Source: Microbacterium psychrotolerans (GTDB lineage: Bacteria; Actinomycetota; Actinomycetes; Actinomycetales; Microbacteriaceae). Taken from it: a DNA stretch of 64,000 nt. Of the stretch, positions 52,262 through 60,700 are shown in pieces (position 1 is the first letter of the stretch; every line of letters begins with the position of its first letter). The position numbers and the translations under genes were made by a program. The stretch covers positions 1-64,000 of the forward strand of contig NZ_JAVFWO010000002.1 of assembly GCF_031085295.1 (NCBI RefSeq), read 5' to 3'. The notes below the pieces were generated by a model, which was given only the letters and a program-made list of their open reading frames with translations, ran no database searches and was not told the DNA's origin.

Positions 52262-53542
52262 GTGGGTCTCGTCTCGGATGGAAAGAAGGCGGTCGCGCTC
52301 GTCCGCAAGGCGGTGCGCAACCGCTCGGCCGTCATCGACGTGCGGCGCACGCTCGCAGCCCGGCCGCAGCATCCGCCGTTCCACTACCGGGTCGCGGTGT
52401 ACTTCGCCGACGGCGCGGTCAACATGTACCAGATGCGGCAGTGGTACAAGCCGCTCGCCGGGCTGGCGAAGACCTGGCCGGTCGTGGTGCTCAGCCGTGC
52501 CGCGACCGGTGCCGAGGCGCTGCTGGCCGACGGCGCGCTGCCGGTCGCCTTCGTGCCGACCGTGCGCGACCTGGAGCGCTTCATCGCCAAGCAGGACATC
52601 CGCGTCGTGCTGTACGTGAACCAGAACACGCGCAACTTCCAGATGTTCCGGTACGGACGCCGGTGGCACGTGTTCATCAACCACGGCGAGTCCGACAAGA
52701 TGTACATGACCACCAACCAGTACAAGGCCTACGACTACGCGATGATCGCGGGCGACGCGGCGCGCGAGCGGCTCTCGCGGGTGCTGTGGGACTACGACAT
52801 CGACCGGCGCACGATCGAGATCGGTCGCCCGCAGGCGGACCACTACTCGGGCACCCTGCCGTACACGCCCGACGAGCGCACCGTGGTGCTCTACGCGCCC
52901 ACCTGGGAGGGGGATCGCCCCTCGGCGCACTACGGTTCCATCGCGACGCACGGTGAGGCGCTGGTCGGTGCCCTCCTCGCGACCGGGCGCCACCGGGTGA
53001 TCTACCGTCCGCACCCGCGGTCAGGCGTCGTGGACCACGAGTACGGCGCCGCCAACAAGCGCATCATCTCCGCCCTTGCCGCGGCGAACGCCGCGGACCC
53101 CGCCGCGCAGCACGTCTTCGACGACGGACCCGACCTCGGCTGGCAGCTGGCCGCCGCCGACGTCGCGATCGTCGACATCTCCGCGATGGTCTACGACCGG
53201 CTGGCCGCCGACCGGCCTCTGCTGATCACACGGCCCGCCGACCCCGCAGCGGCCATCGACACGCACGGCTACCTGTCGGCGTGCGAATGGCTGGACGCGT
53301 CCGCCGCCGCGGACATCGTCGCCGAGACGGAACGGGTGCTGGGCGACCCCGAGGCGGTCGCGCGCCTCGAGGAGTGGGTGACGCGCTACTTCGGCGACAC
53401 GACCCCTGGCGCGGCGACGGCACGGTTCCACGCGGCCGTGCAAGGGCTCATGGACGACTGGGAGACCTGGTACGCCCGCTCGGTCGCCGACAGTGACGAC
53501 GACGAGCAGGAGGACGAGGCCGACCTCGACGAAGAGGGCTGA
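52262..53542 (+). CDS. divergent TagF-like glycerophosphotransferase family protein
   Basis: A 426-residue relative of the two upstream transferases, recognised by VFINHGESDKMY, VVLYAPTWEGDRPSAHYGSI, VIYRPHPRSG and a DxS segment. It deviates at key points: the WHG(T/I)PLKR loop is INHGESDKM and the TDYSS loop is VDISAMVYDRL. It keeps His in both His-containing loops. The tail is very acidic (DSDDDEQEDEADLDEEG). It may transfer a different polyol phosphate or act as a primase rather than a polymerase. Confidence 0.72.
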   Translation: MGLVSDGKKAVALVRKAVRNRSAVIDVRRTLAARPQHPPFHYRVAVYFADGAVNMYQMRQWYKPLAGLAKTWPVVVLSRAATGAEALLADGALPVAFVPTVRDLERFIAKQDIRVVLYVNQNTRNFQMFRYGRRWHVFINHGESDKMYMTTNQYKAYDYAMIAGDAARERLSRVLWDYDIDRRTIEIGRPQADHYSGTLPYTPDERTVVLYAPTWEGDRPSAHYGSIATHGEALVGALLATGRHRVIYRPHPRSGVVDHEYGAANKRIISALAAANAADPAAQHVFDDGPDLGWQLAAADVAIVDISAMVYDRLAADRPLLITRPADPAAAIDTHGYLSACEWLDASAAADIVAETERVLGDPEAVARLEEWVTRYFGDTTPGAATARFHAAVQGLMDDWETWYARSVADSDDDEQEDEADLDEEG

Positions 53543-53589
53543 GCGGCCGAGCCGTCACCGGCGCCGATGAGTGCCGGCCATCTCGTCTC

Positions 53590-54981
53590 TCACGCCACGG
53601 GGGCCGGACGCTCGACGAGCCGCGAGATCGCCCGCAGCGGGATCGCGACCCACGTCGGCCGGTTGCGCGCTTCGTAGATCGCCTCGTACACCGCTTTGTC
53701 GAGCTCGAGTGCGGCCAGGAGCGGATGCCGGGGGTCGAGGCCGTTCCCCGAGGTCGCCGCATAACCCTCGACGAACGCCGCTCGCGCATCGAGGGCCCAG
53801 GCCCGCACCGCGTCGGCAGAGCGCTCCGGATGATCCAGGCGCAGCGACCCGGCGACGTAATCGAAGGAGCGGAGCATCCCGGCGACATCCCGCAGGGCGA
53901 AATCGGGCTGCGTACGCTCGGCCATCGGCCGGAGCGGCTCTCCCTCGAAATCGACGACCACCCACCCGCGGTCGGGGGAGTGGAGCACCTGGCCGAGATG
54001 GTAGTCGCCGTGGATCCGCTGCAGCGGCGGCCACGGCACTTCGAGTGCGCGGCGGTACACGGCGGTCGCGGCGTCGCGCTGGCCGGAGATCTCGGGCACC
54101 TCCGCCATCGCGATCGCGAACCGCCGCTCCCAGGTCGCCGCCGTGGCATCGCGATCGGCTGCGGTCGGCTTGCGCGTGGGGAAGCACTGCGACAGGGCGA
54201 CATGGACGTGGGCGGTCGCAGTGCCCAAAGCGCGCGCAGAATCGCGGAAGTCCTCGCCCTTCGCCGCGGCGAGGAGGGCGACCCGCCACGCATCGTCGAC
54301 GCCGGGGAGATACTCCTGGGCGAAGGCCAGTGACCCGCGGACGCTGCCGTGGGCGGTGGCGAGGTCGGGCCACGTGCCTTCGATGGACCCGATGGGTCGC
54401 GGCACGTGGGGCGACCCGGCGCGTGCCAGGGCCTCCTGCAGCTCGATGTCGGGATTCAGCCCGGCGTGCAGCTGCCGATAGACCTTGCAGATCACAGGAG
54501 TGCCGACGCCTTCGTAGATGAGCGACGTGTTGGACTGCTCGCCGCTGATCACCCGTGCCGTGGCCTCGGTCGGTGCGTTGCCGACAGCGGCCGCTCGTCC
54601 GATCGCGGTCGTCTGCGGTCCGCGGGCGGTGCCGCCGCGGGCGATGAGGCGCAGGAGCGCGCCGGCGTAGGCAGGATCGAACGGCCCGTCGATGAACGTC
54701 GTCCCGGGAGCGGGGCTGCCGATGATGTGGTCTGGGTCCGCATCCACGGTCTCGGTCGCTCGCTCGACGACGGGGATCTGGTACAGCACCGCCGGGAGGG
54801 ACCCCTCGTCGGCGACCAGGAATGTGCGGATGCGGGCTCCGCCCGGCGCCACGGCGGGGTCGTCGGGATCGACGGTGAGGTCCCACCACGACAGCAGGCG
54901 CAGGCTCGGCGGACGCCCTTTCGCGGCGTACCACCGCTGCCGCGGCATCCACGCCGCCAGGCACGCCAGGGTGCTGTCCAT
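53590..54981 (-). CDS. mak: maltokinase-like phosphotransferase
   Basis: A 463-residue kinase of the maltokinase (Mak/Pep2) family, which phosphorylates maltose to maltose-1-phosphate for the GlgE alpha-glucan pathway. The N-terminal cap domain begins WMPRQRWYAAKGR, the family's opening motif. The ATP-binding strand is ICKVYRQL; the catalytic loop is IHGDYHLGQVL and the metal-binding motif VVDFEGEP. The other GlgE-pathway genes are outside the window. A LacI-type operator lies 46 bases upstream. Leaderless start after TACGCT. Confidence 0.85.
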   Translation of the reverse strand: MDSTLACLAAWMPRQRWYAAKGRPPSLRLLSWWDLTVDPDDPAVAPGGARIRTFLVADEGSLPAVLYQIPVVERATETVDADPDHIIGSPAPGTTFIDGPFDPAYAGALLRLIARGGTARGPQTTAIGRAAAVGNAPTEATARVISGEQSNTSLIYEGVGTPVICKVYRQLHAGLNPDIELQEALARAGSPHVPRPIGSIEGTWPDLATAHGSVRGSLAFAQEYLPGVDDAWRVALLAAAKGEDFRDSARALGTATAHVHVALSQCFPTRKPTAADRDATAATWERRFAIAMAEVPEISGQRDAATAVYRRALEVPWPPLQRIHGDYHLGQVLHSPDRGWVVVDFEGEPLRPMAERTQPDFALRDVAGMLRSFDYVAGSLRLDHPERSADAVRAWALDARAAFVEGYAATSGNGLDPRHPLLAALELDKAVYEAIYEARNRPTWVAIPLRAISRLVERPAPVA

Positions 54982-54988
54982 ACCTGTG

Positions 54989-54994
54989 AGCGTA
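54989..54994 (-). promoter_or_regulatory. -10 element of mak (leaderless)
   Basis: TACGCT on the minus strand, seven bases before the ATG. Confidence 0.5.
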
Positions 54995-55026
54995 TGCCCG
55001 GGACGGCCGGCATGTCGAGGTGGGAG

Positions 55027-55040
55027 TGCAAGCGCTTGCA
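55027..55040. promoter_or_regulatory. LacI-family type operator upstream of mak
   Basis: TGCAAGCGCTTGCA is a perfect 14-base palindrome that fits the TGnAAnCGnTTnCA consensus of LacI-family sugar repressors. It is centred about 42 bases upstream of the mak -10, near or just upstream of the expected -35. A sugar-responsive regulator of alpha-glucan metabolism is the natural candidate; none is encoded in the window. Confidence 0.6.
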
Positions 55041-55066
55041 GAACGAGCTCCGCGAACGGTCTCGGA

Positions 55067-55303
55067 CTACGCGTCCTCGCCCGATTCCTGCGACTCGGCG
55101 ATCTCTATGACCGGCGCCACGGGGATGACGATGGACTCGACCGCCGGAGCCGCACCCAGCCCGACGTCGCCGACACCGAGGCCGCCGAGATCGACGGCGG
55201 CGGCCTCGGCCAATCGCTCGGCCTGGGTATCGGTGCGTTCAGGTTCGGACGGCAGCCCCGCCCATTCGGCGGGTTCTTCCGGAAGCTGACTGAACAGACC
55301 CAT
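55067..55303 (-). CDS. small acidic protein of unknown function
   Basis: A 78-residue acidic protein (MGLFSQLPEEPAEWAGLPSEPE at the start, then AERLAEAAAVDLGGLGVGDVGLG and a hydrophobic VESIVIPVAPVIEIA segment). No domain is recognised and no signal peptide is seen. It ends 85 bases before mak and begins 40 bases after the end of the 302-residue gene on the same strand, so it could be the distal gene of that unit. GAGAAT six bases before the ATG is a possible weak leaderless -10. Confidence 0.5.
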   Translation of the reverse strand: MGLFSQLPEEPAEWAGLPSEPERTDTQAERLAEAAAVDLGGLGVGDVGLGAAPAVESIVIPVAPVIEIAESQESGEDA

Positions 55304-55343
55304 GACGCCATTCTCACCCCGCGCGATGGCGGGCGGGAGCGAA

Positions 55344-56252
55344 TCACTCGGCGGGCGGAGCCTCGATCTCGGGCTTCCTGCGGCGCACGACGTTGCCGAC
55401 AGCGGCTGTCCCGCGCGTCACGCCGTGGATCACGAACCCCCCGGCGCGACGGATGCCGCGACCGGCGAGGCGCTCGACGCGGTCGGCGCCGGGCCGGGGC
55501 TCGAGGTCCTGCGGCAGCTCGAGCGGGGGCGCGCCGAACGCGCGGCGGGAGCCGACGAGGACGCGGCGCCCCAGGATGTTGTTGCCGGCACCGCCGATCG
55601 CGGCGCCGATGCCGAAGGGCAGCGCCTTGCCGATCCACGACGCGCCGCCGCGGGCCGCGAACTGCCGGATGAATGTCGACTTGAGCCGGTCCACGAGCGG
55701 GCCGACCGCGGCGCGCGGGAGCGACTTGGTGATGAGCTCGCCCCAGTACCCGGAGCGGCTCGGGCCTCGTCCGGCGGCCTGCCCGGCCAGCTGCGCGACG
55801 AGGTCGACGCCTTCCTTGCCCAGCATGAGGGTCAGCACCAGCGCCCGTGCGCGGTCGGGATCCGACACCGGGATGCCGTGCACCTCGGTGACCGACTGGG
55901 CGAACAGGGTGGTCGCCTCGAGGAACGCCACCGTCTCGACGCCGCTGAGCGCGAGGGTGACCCCCGTGCCGATGCCGGGGACGACGGCGGTCGCGCCCAC
56001 CGCTGCGCCGCCGGTCGTCACCGCCGCGAGGTAGCGGCGCTCGAGGATGCGGACGATGTCGGCGGGGGAGGCGTCCGGGTGCCTGAGGCGGATGCTGCGC
56101 AGGTGCGCGAGCACGACCGGCCGCTGGATCGACAGCACGCGGTCGAGCGCGCGGATCGTGAACGGGTGCTCGTCCGACCCGGTGGGCGGCAGACCTCCCT
56201 GCCAAGGCGCGTCGCCGGGCAGGGAGTGGATGCGGTGAACCTTCTCGCTCAT
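55344..56252 (-). CDS. EcsC-like hypothetical protein with glycine-rich hydrophobic segments
   Basis: A 302-residue protein. After an N-terminal helical region (RALDRVLSIQRPVVLAHLRSIRLRHPDASP) come two Gly/Ala-rich hydrophobic stretches, YLAAVTTGGAAVGATAVVPGIGTGVTLAL near 95-125 and WIGKALPFGIGAAIGGAGNNILGRRVLVGSRRAFG near 205-240, with a helical middle. The C-terminus is basic. The arrangement resembles EcsC-family proteins, but I cannot assign it firmly. Leaderless start (TAGACT seven bases upstream). Confidence 0.6.
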   Translation of the reverse strand: MSEKVHRIHSLPGDAPWQGGLPPTGSDEHPFTIRALDRVLSIQRPVVLAHLRSIRLRHPDASPADIVRILERRYLAAVTTGGAAVGATAVVPGIGTGVTLALSGVETVAFLEATTLFAQSVTEVHGIPVSDPDRARALVLTLMLGKEGVDLVAQLAGQAAGRGPSRSGYWGELITKSLPRAAVGPLVDRLKSTFIRQFAARGGASWIGKALPFGIGAAIGGAGNNILGRRVLVGSRRAFGAPPLELPQDLEPRPGADRVERLAGRGIRRAGGFVIHGVTRGTAAVGNVVRRRKPEIEAPPAE

Positions 56253-56259
56253 CGCGCCG

Positions 56260-56265
56260 AGTCTA
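56260..56265 (-). promoter_or_regulatory. -10 element of the EcsC-like gene (leaderless)
   Basis: TAGACT on the minus strand, seven bases before the ATG. Confidence 0.5.
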
Positions 56266-56315
56266 TTCGCCGGGATCGGGGCGTCGGCCCGGGTTGACAG
56301 CCCCGCGCCGAGGGG

Positions 56316-57008
56316 TCAGACGTAGAGGTTCGCGCGCTCGAGGTCCTCGGCGAAGTCCACCTCGACGGCGTAGAGGTCGGAGATGTCGAGCGGCTGGAGC
56401 AGTACGCCGTCCTCGGCGATCGCGAGCTCGAGGCCGCGCTCGAAGTAGTCCTGGTCATCGACACGCGTCAGGTGGCGCATGAACGACTTCTTGTCGCGGC
56501 TCGAGATGTAGTTGATCCCCACGGCTTCGCCGATGCCGCCCTTGACGGTCTTCGAGAGCTCCTTGATGTGGCCCTCCGGCGTGACCGTGTACTTGACCTC
56601 TTCGTCGCTCACCTTCGAGGTGTTGACGGTGACGAAGGACTTGTCGCGCTCGATGAGCTCGATGGCGCGGCCGAGGACGCGCGGGTCGAAGACGACGTCG
56701 CCGTTCATCCAGAGCACGCCGCCCCTGCCGGTCTTGGCGAGGGCGCGCAGCAGGCTCTTGGAGGTGTTCGTCTGGTCGTAACGGTCGTTGTAGACGTAGT
56801 CGACGTGCGGGAAGGCCTCGACGATGGTCTCGGCGCGGTAGCCGACGACGGTGGTGATCTTGGCGTCGCTGCCGAACGCCGCGCGGATGTTGTCGTGCTG
56901 CTGCTGCATGATGCTGCGGCCGTCGCTGAGTTCGGTGAGCGGCTTGGGAAGGCTGCGGCCGAGACGCGAGCCCATGCCGGCTGCGAGGATAACGGTCTGA
57001 AGGGTCAA
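56316..57008 (-). CDS. LicC-like sugar-phosphate/choline-phosphate nucleotidyltransferase
   Basis: A 230-residue GT-A-fold nucleotidyltransferase. The nucleotide-binding loop is VILAAGMGSRLGRSLPKPLTEL and WMNGDVVFDP carries the catalytic Asp. Relatives include LicC (CTP:phosphocholine cytidylyltransferase) and sugar nucleotidyltransferases that activate decorations of wall polymers. Codon use is slightly more AT-rich than its neighbours. A TTG start is chosen because AGGAGA lies six bases before it; a GTG nine codons upstream lacks such a site. TAGCAT at 57075-57080 (minus) may be the -10. The teichoic-acid-like locus upstream gives it a plausible substrate. Confidence 0.75.
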   Translation of the reverse strand: MTLQTVILAAGMGSRLGRSLPKPLTELSDGRSIMQQQHDNIRAAFGSDAKITTVVGYRAETIVEAFPHVDYVYNDRYDQTNTSKSLLRALAKTGRGGVLWMNGDVVFDPRVLGRAIELIERDKSFVTVNTSKVSDEEVKYTVTPEGHIKELSKTVKGGIGEAVGINYISSRDKKSFMRHLTRVDDQDYFERGLELAIAEDGVLLQPLDISDLYAVEVDFAEDLERANLYV

Positions 57009-57191
57009 AGTCTTCTCCTGAAGTGCGCGATTCACTGCCGGTTCACCGGCGCGACACCCCTTCGTGCCGGGACCATGCTATCGATGACCCCTGTGAAGGT
57101 GCAGAACGATGGGCTCCCGTTGCCGATTCGTGACATAACGCGAGTGCGGCGACGCGGCGTCACGGTCTGCCCCACTATCAGGCCCGCTTGA

Positions 57192-57197
57192 TACGTT
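57192..57197 (+). promoter_or_regulatory. -10 element of the ABC exporter operon (leaderless)
   Basis: TACGTT six bases before the GTG start. Confidence 0.45.
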
Positions 57198-57203
57198 GGT
57201 TCG

Positions 57204-58817
57204 GTGACAGCCTCCCTCCCGGTGCCGAATGACATCGATCCGGATGAGCCGGACCGTCACTCCGGCGCGGGCGTGACGCGCCTCGCCGACACGGTACCGC
57301 CGGCCCCCGACAAGCCCCGCCGCCCGCCCCGCAAGCCGCGGCCAGAGAAGGCGGTCCCGCGCAAGAAGCCCGCTCCGCGCGACGCCGAACAGCAGCCCGA
57401 TCCCGGACCCCCGCCGCCGCTCCCGAGCGATCTGGAACTCGCCGCAAGCGCTGCCGCCCGGATCGTCGTACCGCCGCGCCCGCCGCTTCCCCCGGTCGCC
57501 GACGCGCGGTCCGCCCAGACCCGACCCGCGGACGAGCCCGAAACATCAACGGTGCCCGCTCCCGCCGCCGCGACGACACCCGCCGAAGCGACGCCGGCCG
57601 CGACCGCACCTGAGGTCCTCTCCTCCGAGCCGGGCTCCGACATCCCGCCCCTTGCTGATTCGGCCGCGGTGGTCGATGCTGAGCCCGTGGTCGAGTCCGC
57701 ACCCGTGGCCGAGCCCGCGGCTGCGGTCGAGCCCGCTCCCGAGGCCGTGGCCGAGCCTGCGCCCGCGGCCGCGGCGCCCGTGACGCCCGCGGTGGCGCTC
57801 GCGCCCATCGCTCCCGAGCCGGTCGCCGAGCCGGTGGCTCCCGAGCCGGTCGCCGAGCCCGTGGCTCCCGTGCCGGTCGCCGAGCCCGTGGCTCCCGTGC
57901 CGGTCGCCGAGCCCGTGGCTCCCGTGCCGGTCGCCGAGCCCGACGTCGTGCCCACGCCGCTGCCGGAGCCCGCCCCTGCGGACGCCCCGTCTGCCATCGA
58001 CGGACCGCCGGCTGAGGCATCCGTCCTGCTCGGAGCGCCGCCTCTGCCGGCGGCCGCCGGCGATGCGCTCGTCCTCCGCGGCGTCACCAAGCGCTTCGGC
58101 AGCACGCACGCAGTCGATGGCATCGACCTCACCGTGCCCGCCGGCACGTTCTACGGCCTCGTGGGGCCGAACGGCGCGGGAAAGACCACCACGCTCTCGA
58201 TGATCGCCGGTCTGCTCGAACCGGATCGCGGCACGATCCACATCGGGGGTGTCGATGCCGCCGCCAAGCCGCTCGCCGCCAAGAAGCTGATGGGGGTGCT
58301 GCCGGATCGGCTGCGCACCTTCGACCGGCTGACGGGGCGCCAGCTCCTCTATTACTACGGGGTGCTGCGCAAGCTGCCTGCCGCCGTCGTCGAAAGTCGC
58401 ACGGCCGACCTCGCGCGGGCGTTCGATCTGGAAGACGCGCTCGGCCGCAGCGTGTCGGACTACTCGGCCGGCATGCTCAAGAAGGTCATGCTCGCCGGCG
58501 CACTCATCCACTCGCCGCGCCTGCTCGTCCTGGACGAGCCGTTCGAGGCCGTCGATCCGGTGTCGAGCGCGATCATCCTCGACATCCTCTCGACGTACGT
58601 CGCCCACGGCGGCACGGTGATCCTGTCCAGTCACGGCATGGATCTCGTCGAGCGCGTCTGCACACGTGTGGCGGTCATCGTCGCCGGCCAGGTGCTCGCC
58701 GAGGGCACCGTCGCCGAGGTGCGCGGCGAGCTGACGCTGGAGCAGCGTTTCGTCGAACTCGCCGGAGGCCTCAGCGACGTGGAGGGTCTCGAGTGGCTGC
58801 ACACGTTCTCCGACTGA
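57204..58817 (+). CDS. ABC transporter ATPase with a long repetitive N-terminal extension
   Basis: A 537-residue protein. Residues 1-285 are a Pro/Ala/Glu/Val-rich extension unlike any ABC domain, including tandem PVAEPVAPV repeats (206-247). Residues 286-537 are a standard exporter-type ATPase: Walker A GPNGAGKTTTL, signature DYSAGMLKKV in place of LSGGQ, Walker B LLVLDEPFEAVDP and the H-loop SSHGMD. The closest general type is the CcmA/NatA group for multidrug, bacteriocin or lipid export. It overlaps the permease gene by 25 bases. Confidence 0.85.
   Translation: MTASLPVPNDIDPDEPDRHSGAGVTRLADTVPPAPDKPRRPPRKPRPEKAVPRKKPAPRDAEQQPDPGPPPPLPSDLELAASAAARIVVPPRPPLPPVADARSAQTRPADEPETSTVPAPAAATTPAEATPAATAPEVLSSEPGSDIPPLADSAAVVDAEPVVESAPVAEPAAAVEPAPEAVAEPAPAAAAPVTPAVALAPIAPEPVAEPVAPEPVAEPVAPVPVAEPVAPVPVAEPVAPVPVAEPDVVPTPLPEPAPADAPSAIDGPPAEASVLLGAPPLPAAAGDALVLRGVTKRFGSTHAVDGIDLTVPAGTFYGLVGPNGAGKTTTLSMIAGLLEPDRGTIHIGGVDAAAKPLAAKKLMGVLPDRLRTFDRLTGRQLLYYYGVLRKLPAAVVESRTADLARAFDLEDALGRSVSDYSAGMLKKVMLAGALIHSPRLLVLDEPFEAVDPVSSAIILDILSTYVAHGGTVILSSHGMDLVERVCTRVAVIVAGQVLAEGTVAEVRGELTLEQRFVELAGGLSDVEGLEWLHTFSD
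57819..57944 (+). repeat. 27-base tandem repeat (about 4.7 copies) inside the ABC ATPase gene
   Basis: Units begin at 57819, 57846, 57873 and 57900, with a partial copy at 57927. Units 2-4 are identical and each encodes PVAEPVAPV in frame; unit 1 differs at two bases. Because 27 is a multiple of three, copy-number change would alter length without breaking the frame. Confidence 0.9.
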
Positions 58818-60358
58818 GGATCGCACTGCTGTTCGGCGCCCTCCGCGGCGACGCGGGGCACGTCGTCCGCGTGGTCGGCGCGCTGCTGCTCCTCGTCGCG
58901 GCGACGGCCGCCGCCTGCTGGGGGCTCCTGACGCTGCGGGATGCCGCCACCGAGGAAGTGCTGGCCGTCACCGTCCTCGGCGGCTCGGCGGTCACTCTGG
59001 GCTTCGCGCTCGCCCCGCTCTTCGGCGCCGTCGACGATCCGCTGGATCCGCGGCGGTTCGCGCTGTTCGGGCTGCCGCGCGGCCGCCTCGCCTTCGTGCT
59101 CGCCGTCGCCGGACTCATCAGCGTGCCGATCCTGGTCCTCGTCGCCGTGGCCGTGTGTGCCGCGATCGTGTGGGCCGACCACGGCGTGCCCGTCGCCCTC
59201 GGAGTGCTGAGCGTGGTCCTCGGAGTCCTGACCTGCGCGCTGCTGGCGCGCGTGTGCATGGCGCTGGCGTCGCTCTTCCTGCGCGACCGGCGTTCGCGCG
59301 AGCTGTCGGGTGTCTTCGTGCTGGTCGTGCTCGTCGTGGTCGTCCCGGTCGGCGTGTTCCTCGCGTCGCTCGAATGGCAGGGGAGCGTGCCGACGCAGCT
59401 GCTCGAGGCCGTGGATGCGCTGGCGCTCACGCCGGTCGGCGCCGCATGGGCACTCCCGGGGATGGCGGCGGTCGGCGGCGAGGTGTGGATGCCGGCCCTC
59501 ATCGCCGTCGCGACGGTGCTCGCGCTGGCGCTGCTGTGGGCGTGGGCGGTGCGAAGGCTCCTGACCACGACCGAGCGGCCCACGACCGGCCGCGCACGCG
59601 GCGGCCTGGGATGGTTCGGCGTGGCACCCGGGACGCCCGGGGGCGCGATCGCGGCGCGCAGTCTCATGTACTGGTTCGGAGATCGCCGGTACGTGGTCAA
59701 CGGCCTGGTGATCCCGTTCGCGGCGGCCGTCACCGTCGTGCCGCTCCTCATCGCCGGTGTTCCGCCCGAGCTCGTGGCGCTCGTGCCGGTGCCGTTCGCC
59801 GCTCTCTTCCTCGGCTGGCTGCCCCACGACGACGTCGCGTACGACTCCACGGCGGTGTGGATGCACATCGCGAGCGGGGTGCGAGGCGTGTCGGACCGCG
59901 TCGGTCGCCTGGTGCCGGTACTGCTCGTGGGCGTGCCGCTGCTGGCGGTCGCCATCCCGGTGGCCACCTCGCTGCACGGGCGCTGGGCGGTGCTGCCGGC
60001 TCTCACCGGCGTCTGCGCCGCGCTCTTCCTGTCGGGCCTCGGCCTGTCGAGCATCTCGTCGGTGGTCGCCCCCTACGCGGTGTCACGCCCGGGCGAGAGC
60101 CCCTTCCAGCAGCCGCAGCGCACGACCGCTGTGGGCGCGCTCGCGCAGGGCGCGGTGATGCTCGGAGCCCTGGTCCTCTCGGCGCCCGTGCTGTGGTGCG
60201 GCTGGCTCGCCCTCCAGGGCGACCCGGCTGCCACCGACATGGCGCTATGGGGCGGCCTGGCCATCGGATTCGGCGTGCTCGTCGTGGGAGTGACGGTCGG
60301 CTCGATCGCGTTCGAGCGTCGCGGCGGACGCCTGATGGAGTTCGCCGAGTCGACCTGA
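58793..60358 (+). CDS. ABC transporter permease
   Basis: A 521-residue permease with about twelve hydrophobic segments arranged as two halves joined by a charged loop (RRLLTTTERPTTGRARGG). No signal peptide or lipid motif. It is the membrane partner of the upstream ATPase. The GTG start is supported by GGAGGG six bases upstream and lies inside the ATPase gene, so translation is coupled. The substrate is unknown; the family is typical of actinobacterial two-gene exporters. Confidence 0.8.
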   Translation: MAAHVLRLRIALLFGALRGDAGHVVRVVGALLLLVAATAAACWGLLTLRDAATEEVLAVTVLGGSAVTLGFALAPLFGAVDDPLDPRRFALFGLPRGRLAFVLAVAGLISVPILVLVAVAVCAAIVWADHGVPVALGVLSVVLGVLTCALLARVCMALASLFLRDRRSRELSGVFVLVVLVVVVPVGVFLASLEWQGSVPTQLLEAVDALALTPVGAAWALPGMAAVGGEVWMPALIAVATVLALALLWAWAVRRLLTTTERPTTGRARGGLGWFGVAPGTPGGAIAARSLMYWFGDRRYVVNGLVIPFAAAVTVVPLLIAGVPPELVALVPVPFAALFLGWLPHDDVAYDSTAVWMHIASGVRGVSDRVGRLVPVLLVGVPLLAVAIPVATSLHGRWAVLPALTGVCAALFLSGLGLSSISSVVAPYAVSRPGESPFQQPQRTTAVGALAQGAVMLGALVLSAPVLWCGWLALQGDPAATDMALWGGLAIGFGVLVVGVTVGSIAFERRGGRLMEFAEST

Positions 60359-60419
60359 CGCGGACCCGTTCGACGAACTCCGAGTGGCCGCGACCGGCCC
60401 GGCGGCGGTCGGCCCCGAC

Positions 60420-60425
60420 TACACT
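60420..60425 (+). promoter_or_regulatory. -10 element of the DUF3039 gene (leaderless)
   Basis: TACACT eight bases before the ATG. Confidence 0.5.
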
Positions 60426-60433
60426 GGCAGACC

Positions 60434-60700
60434 ATGAGCACCCCGCTGGACAGCCCTGATCAGGGCGGCATCGCGACCCTCGATCGCGAGCTCGAAGAGC
60501 TCCTCAAAGAAGAGAACATCGAACCGGGTGACCACGAGCGCTTCTCGCACTACGTCAAGAAGGACAAGATCCTCGAGTCGGCGATCACCGGCAAGCCGGT
60601 GCGAGCACTGTGCGGCAAGAAGTGGACCCCCGGGCGCGATCCCGAGAAGTTCCCGGTCTGCCCGACCTGCAAAGAGATCTACGAGTCACTCGGCGCCTGA
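60434..60700 (+). CDS. DUF3039 family small zinc-ribbon-like protein
   Basis: An 88-residue protein conserved in actinobacteria. After an acidic helix (LDRELEELLKEENIEPGD) the family core FSHYVKK and GKPVRALCGKKWTPGRDPEKFPVCPTCKEIY carry His39, Cys60, Cys76 and Cys79, which could bind one zinc. The role is unknown. Its last 15 bases overlap the end of the convergent pncB gene. Confidence 0.88.
   Translation: MSTPLDSPDQGGIATLDRELEELLKEENIEPGDHERFSHYVKKDKILESAITGKPVRALCGKKWTPGRDPEKFPVCPTCKEIYESLGA

Noticed and set aside
48319..53542. Horizontally acquired surface-polysaccharide island.
   Set aside because: Base composition, leaderless promoter style and the GGCATCCG motif match the flanking chromosome, and no mobile-element or integration marks are seen.
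57037..57050. The palindrome GCCGGT-TC-ACCGGC before the LicC-like gene as an operator.
   Set aside because: Fully GC-type palindromes of this size are common by chance here and there is no second site or conserved context to support it.
57819..57944. Regularly spaced repeats as a possible CRISPR array.
   Set aside because: The 27-base units are contiguous with no spacers, in frame, and encode PVAEPVAPV inside a larger gene; no cas gene is present.
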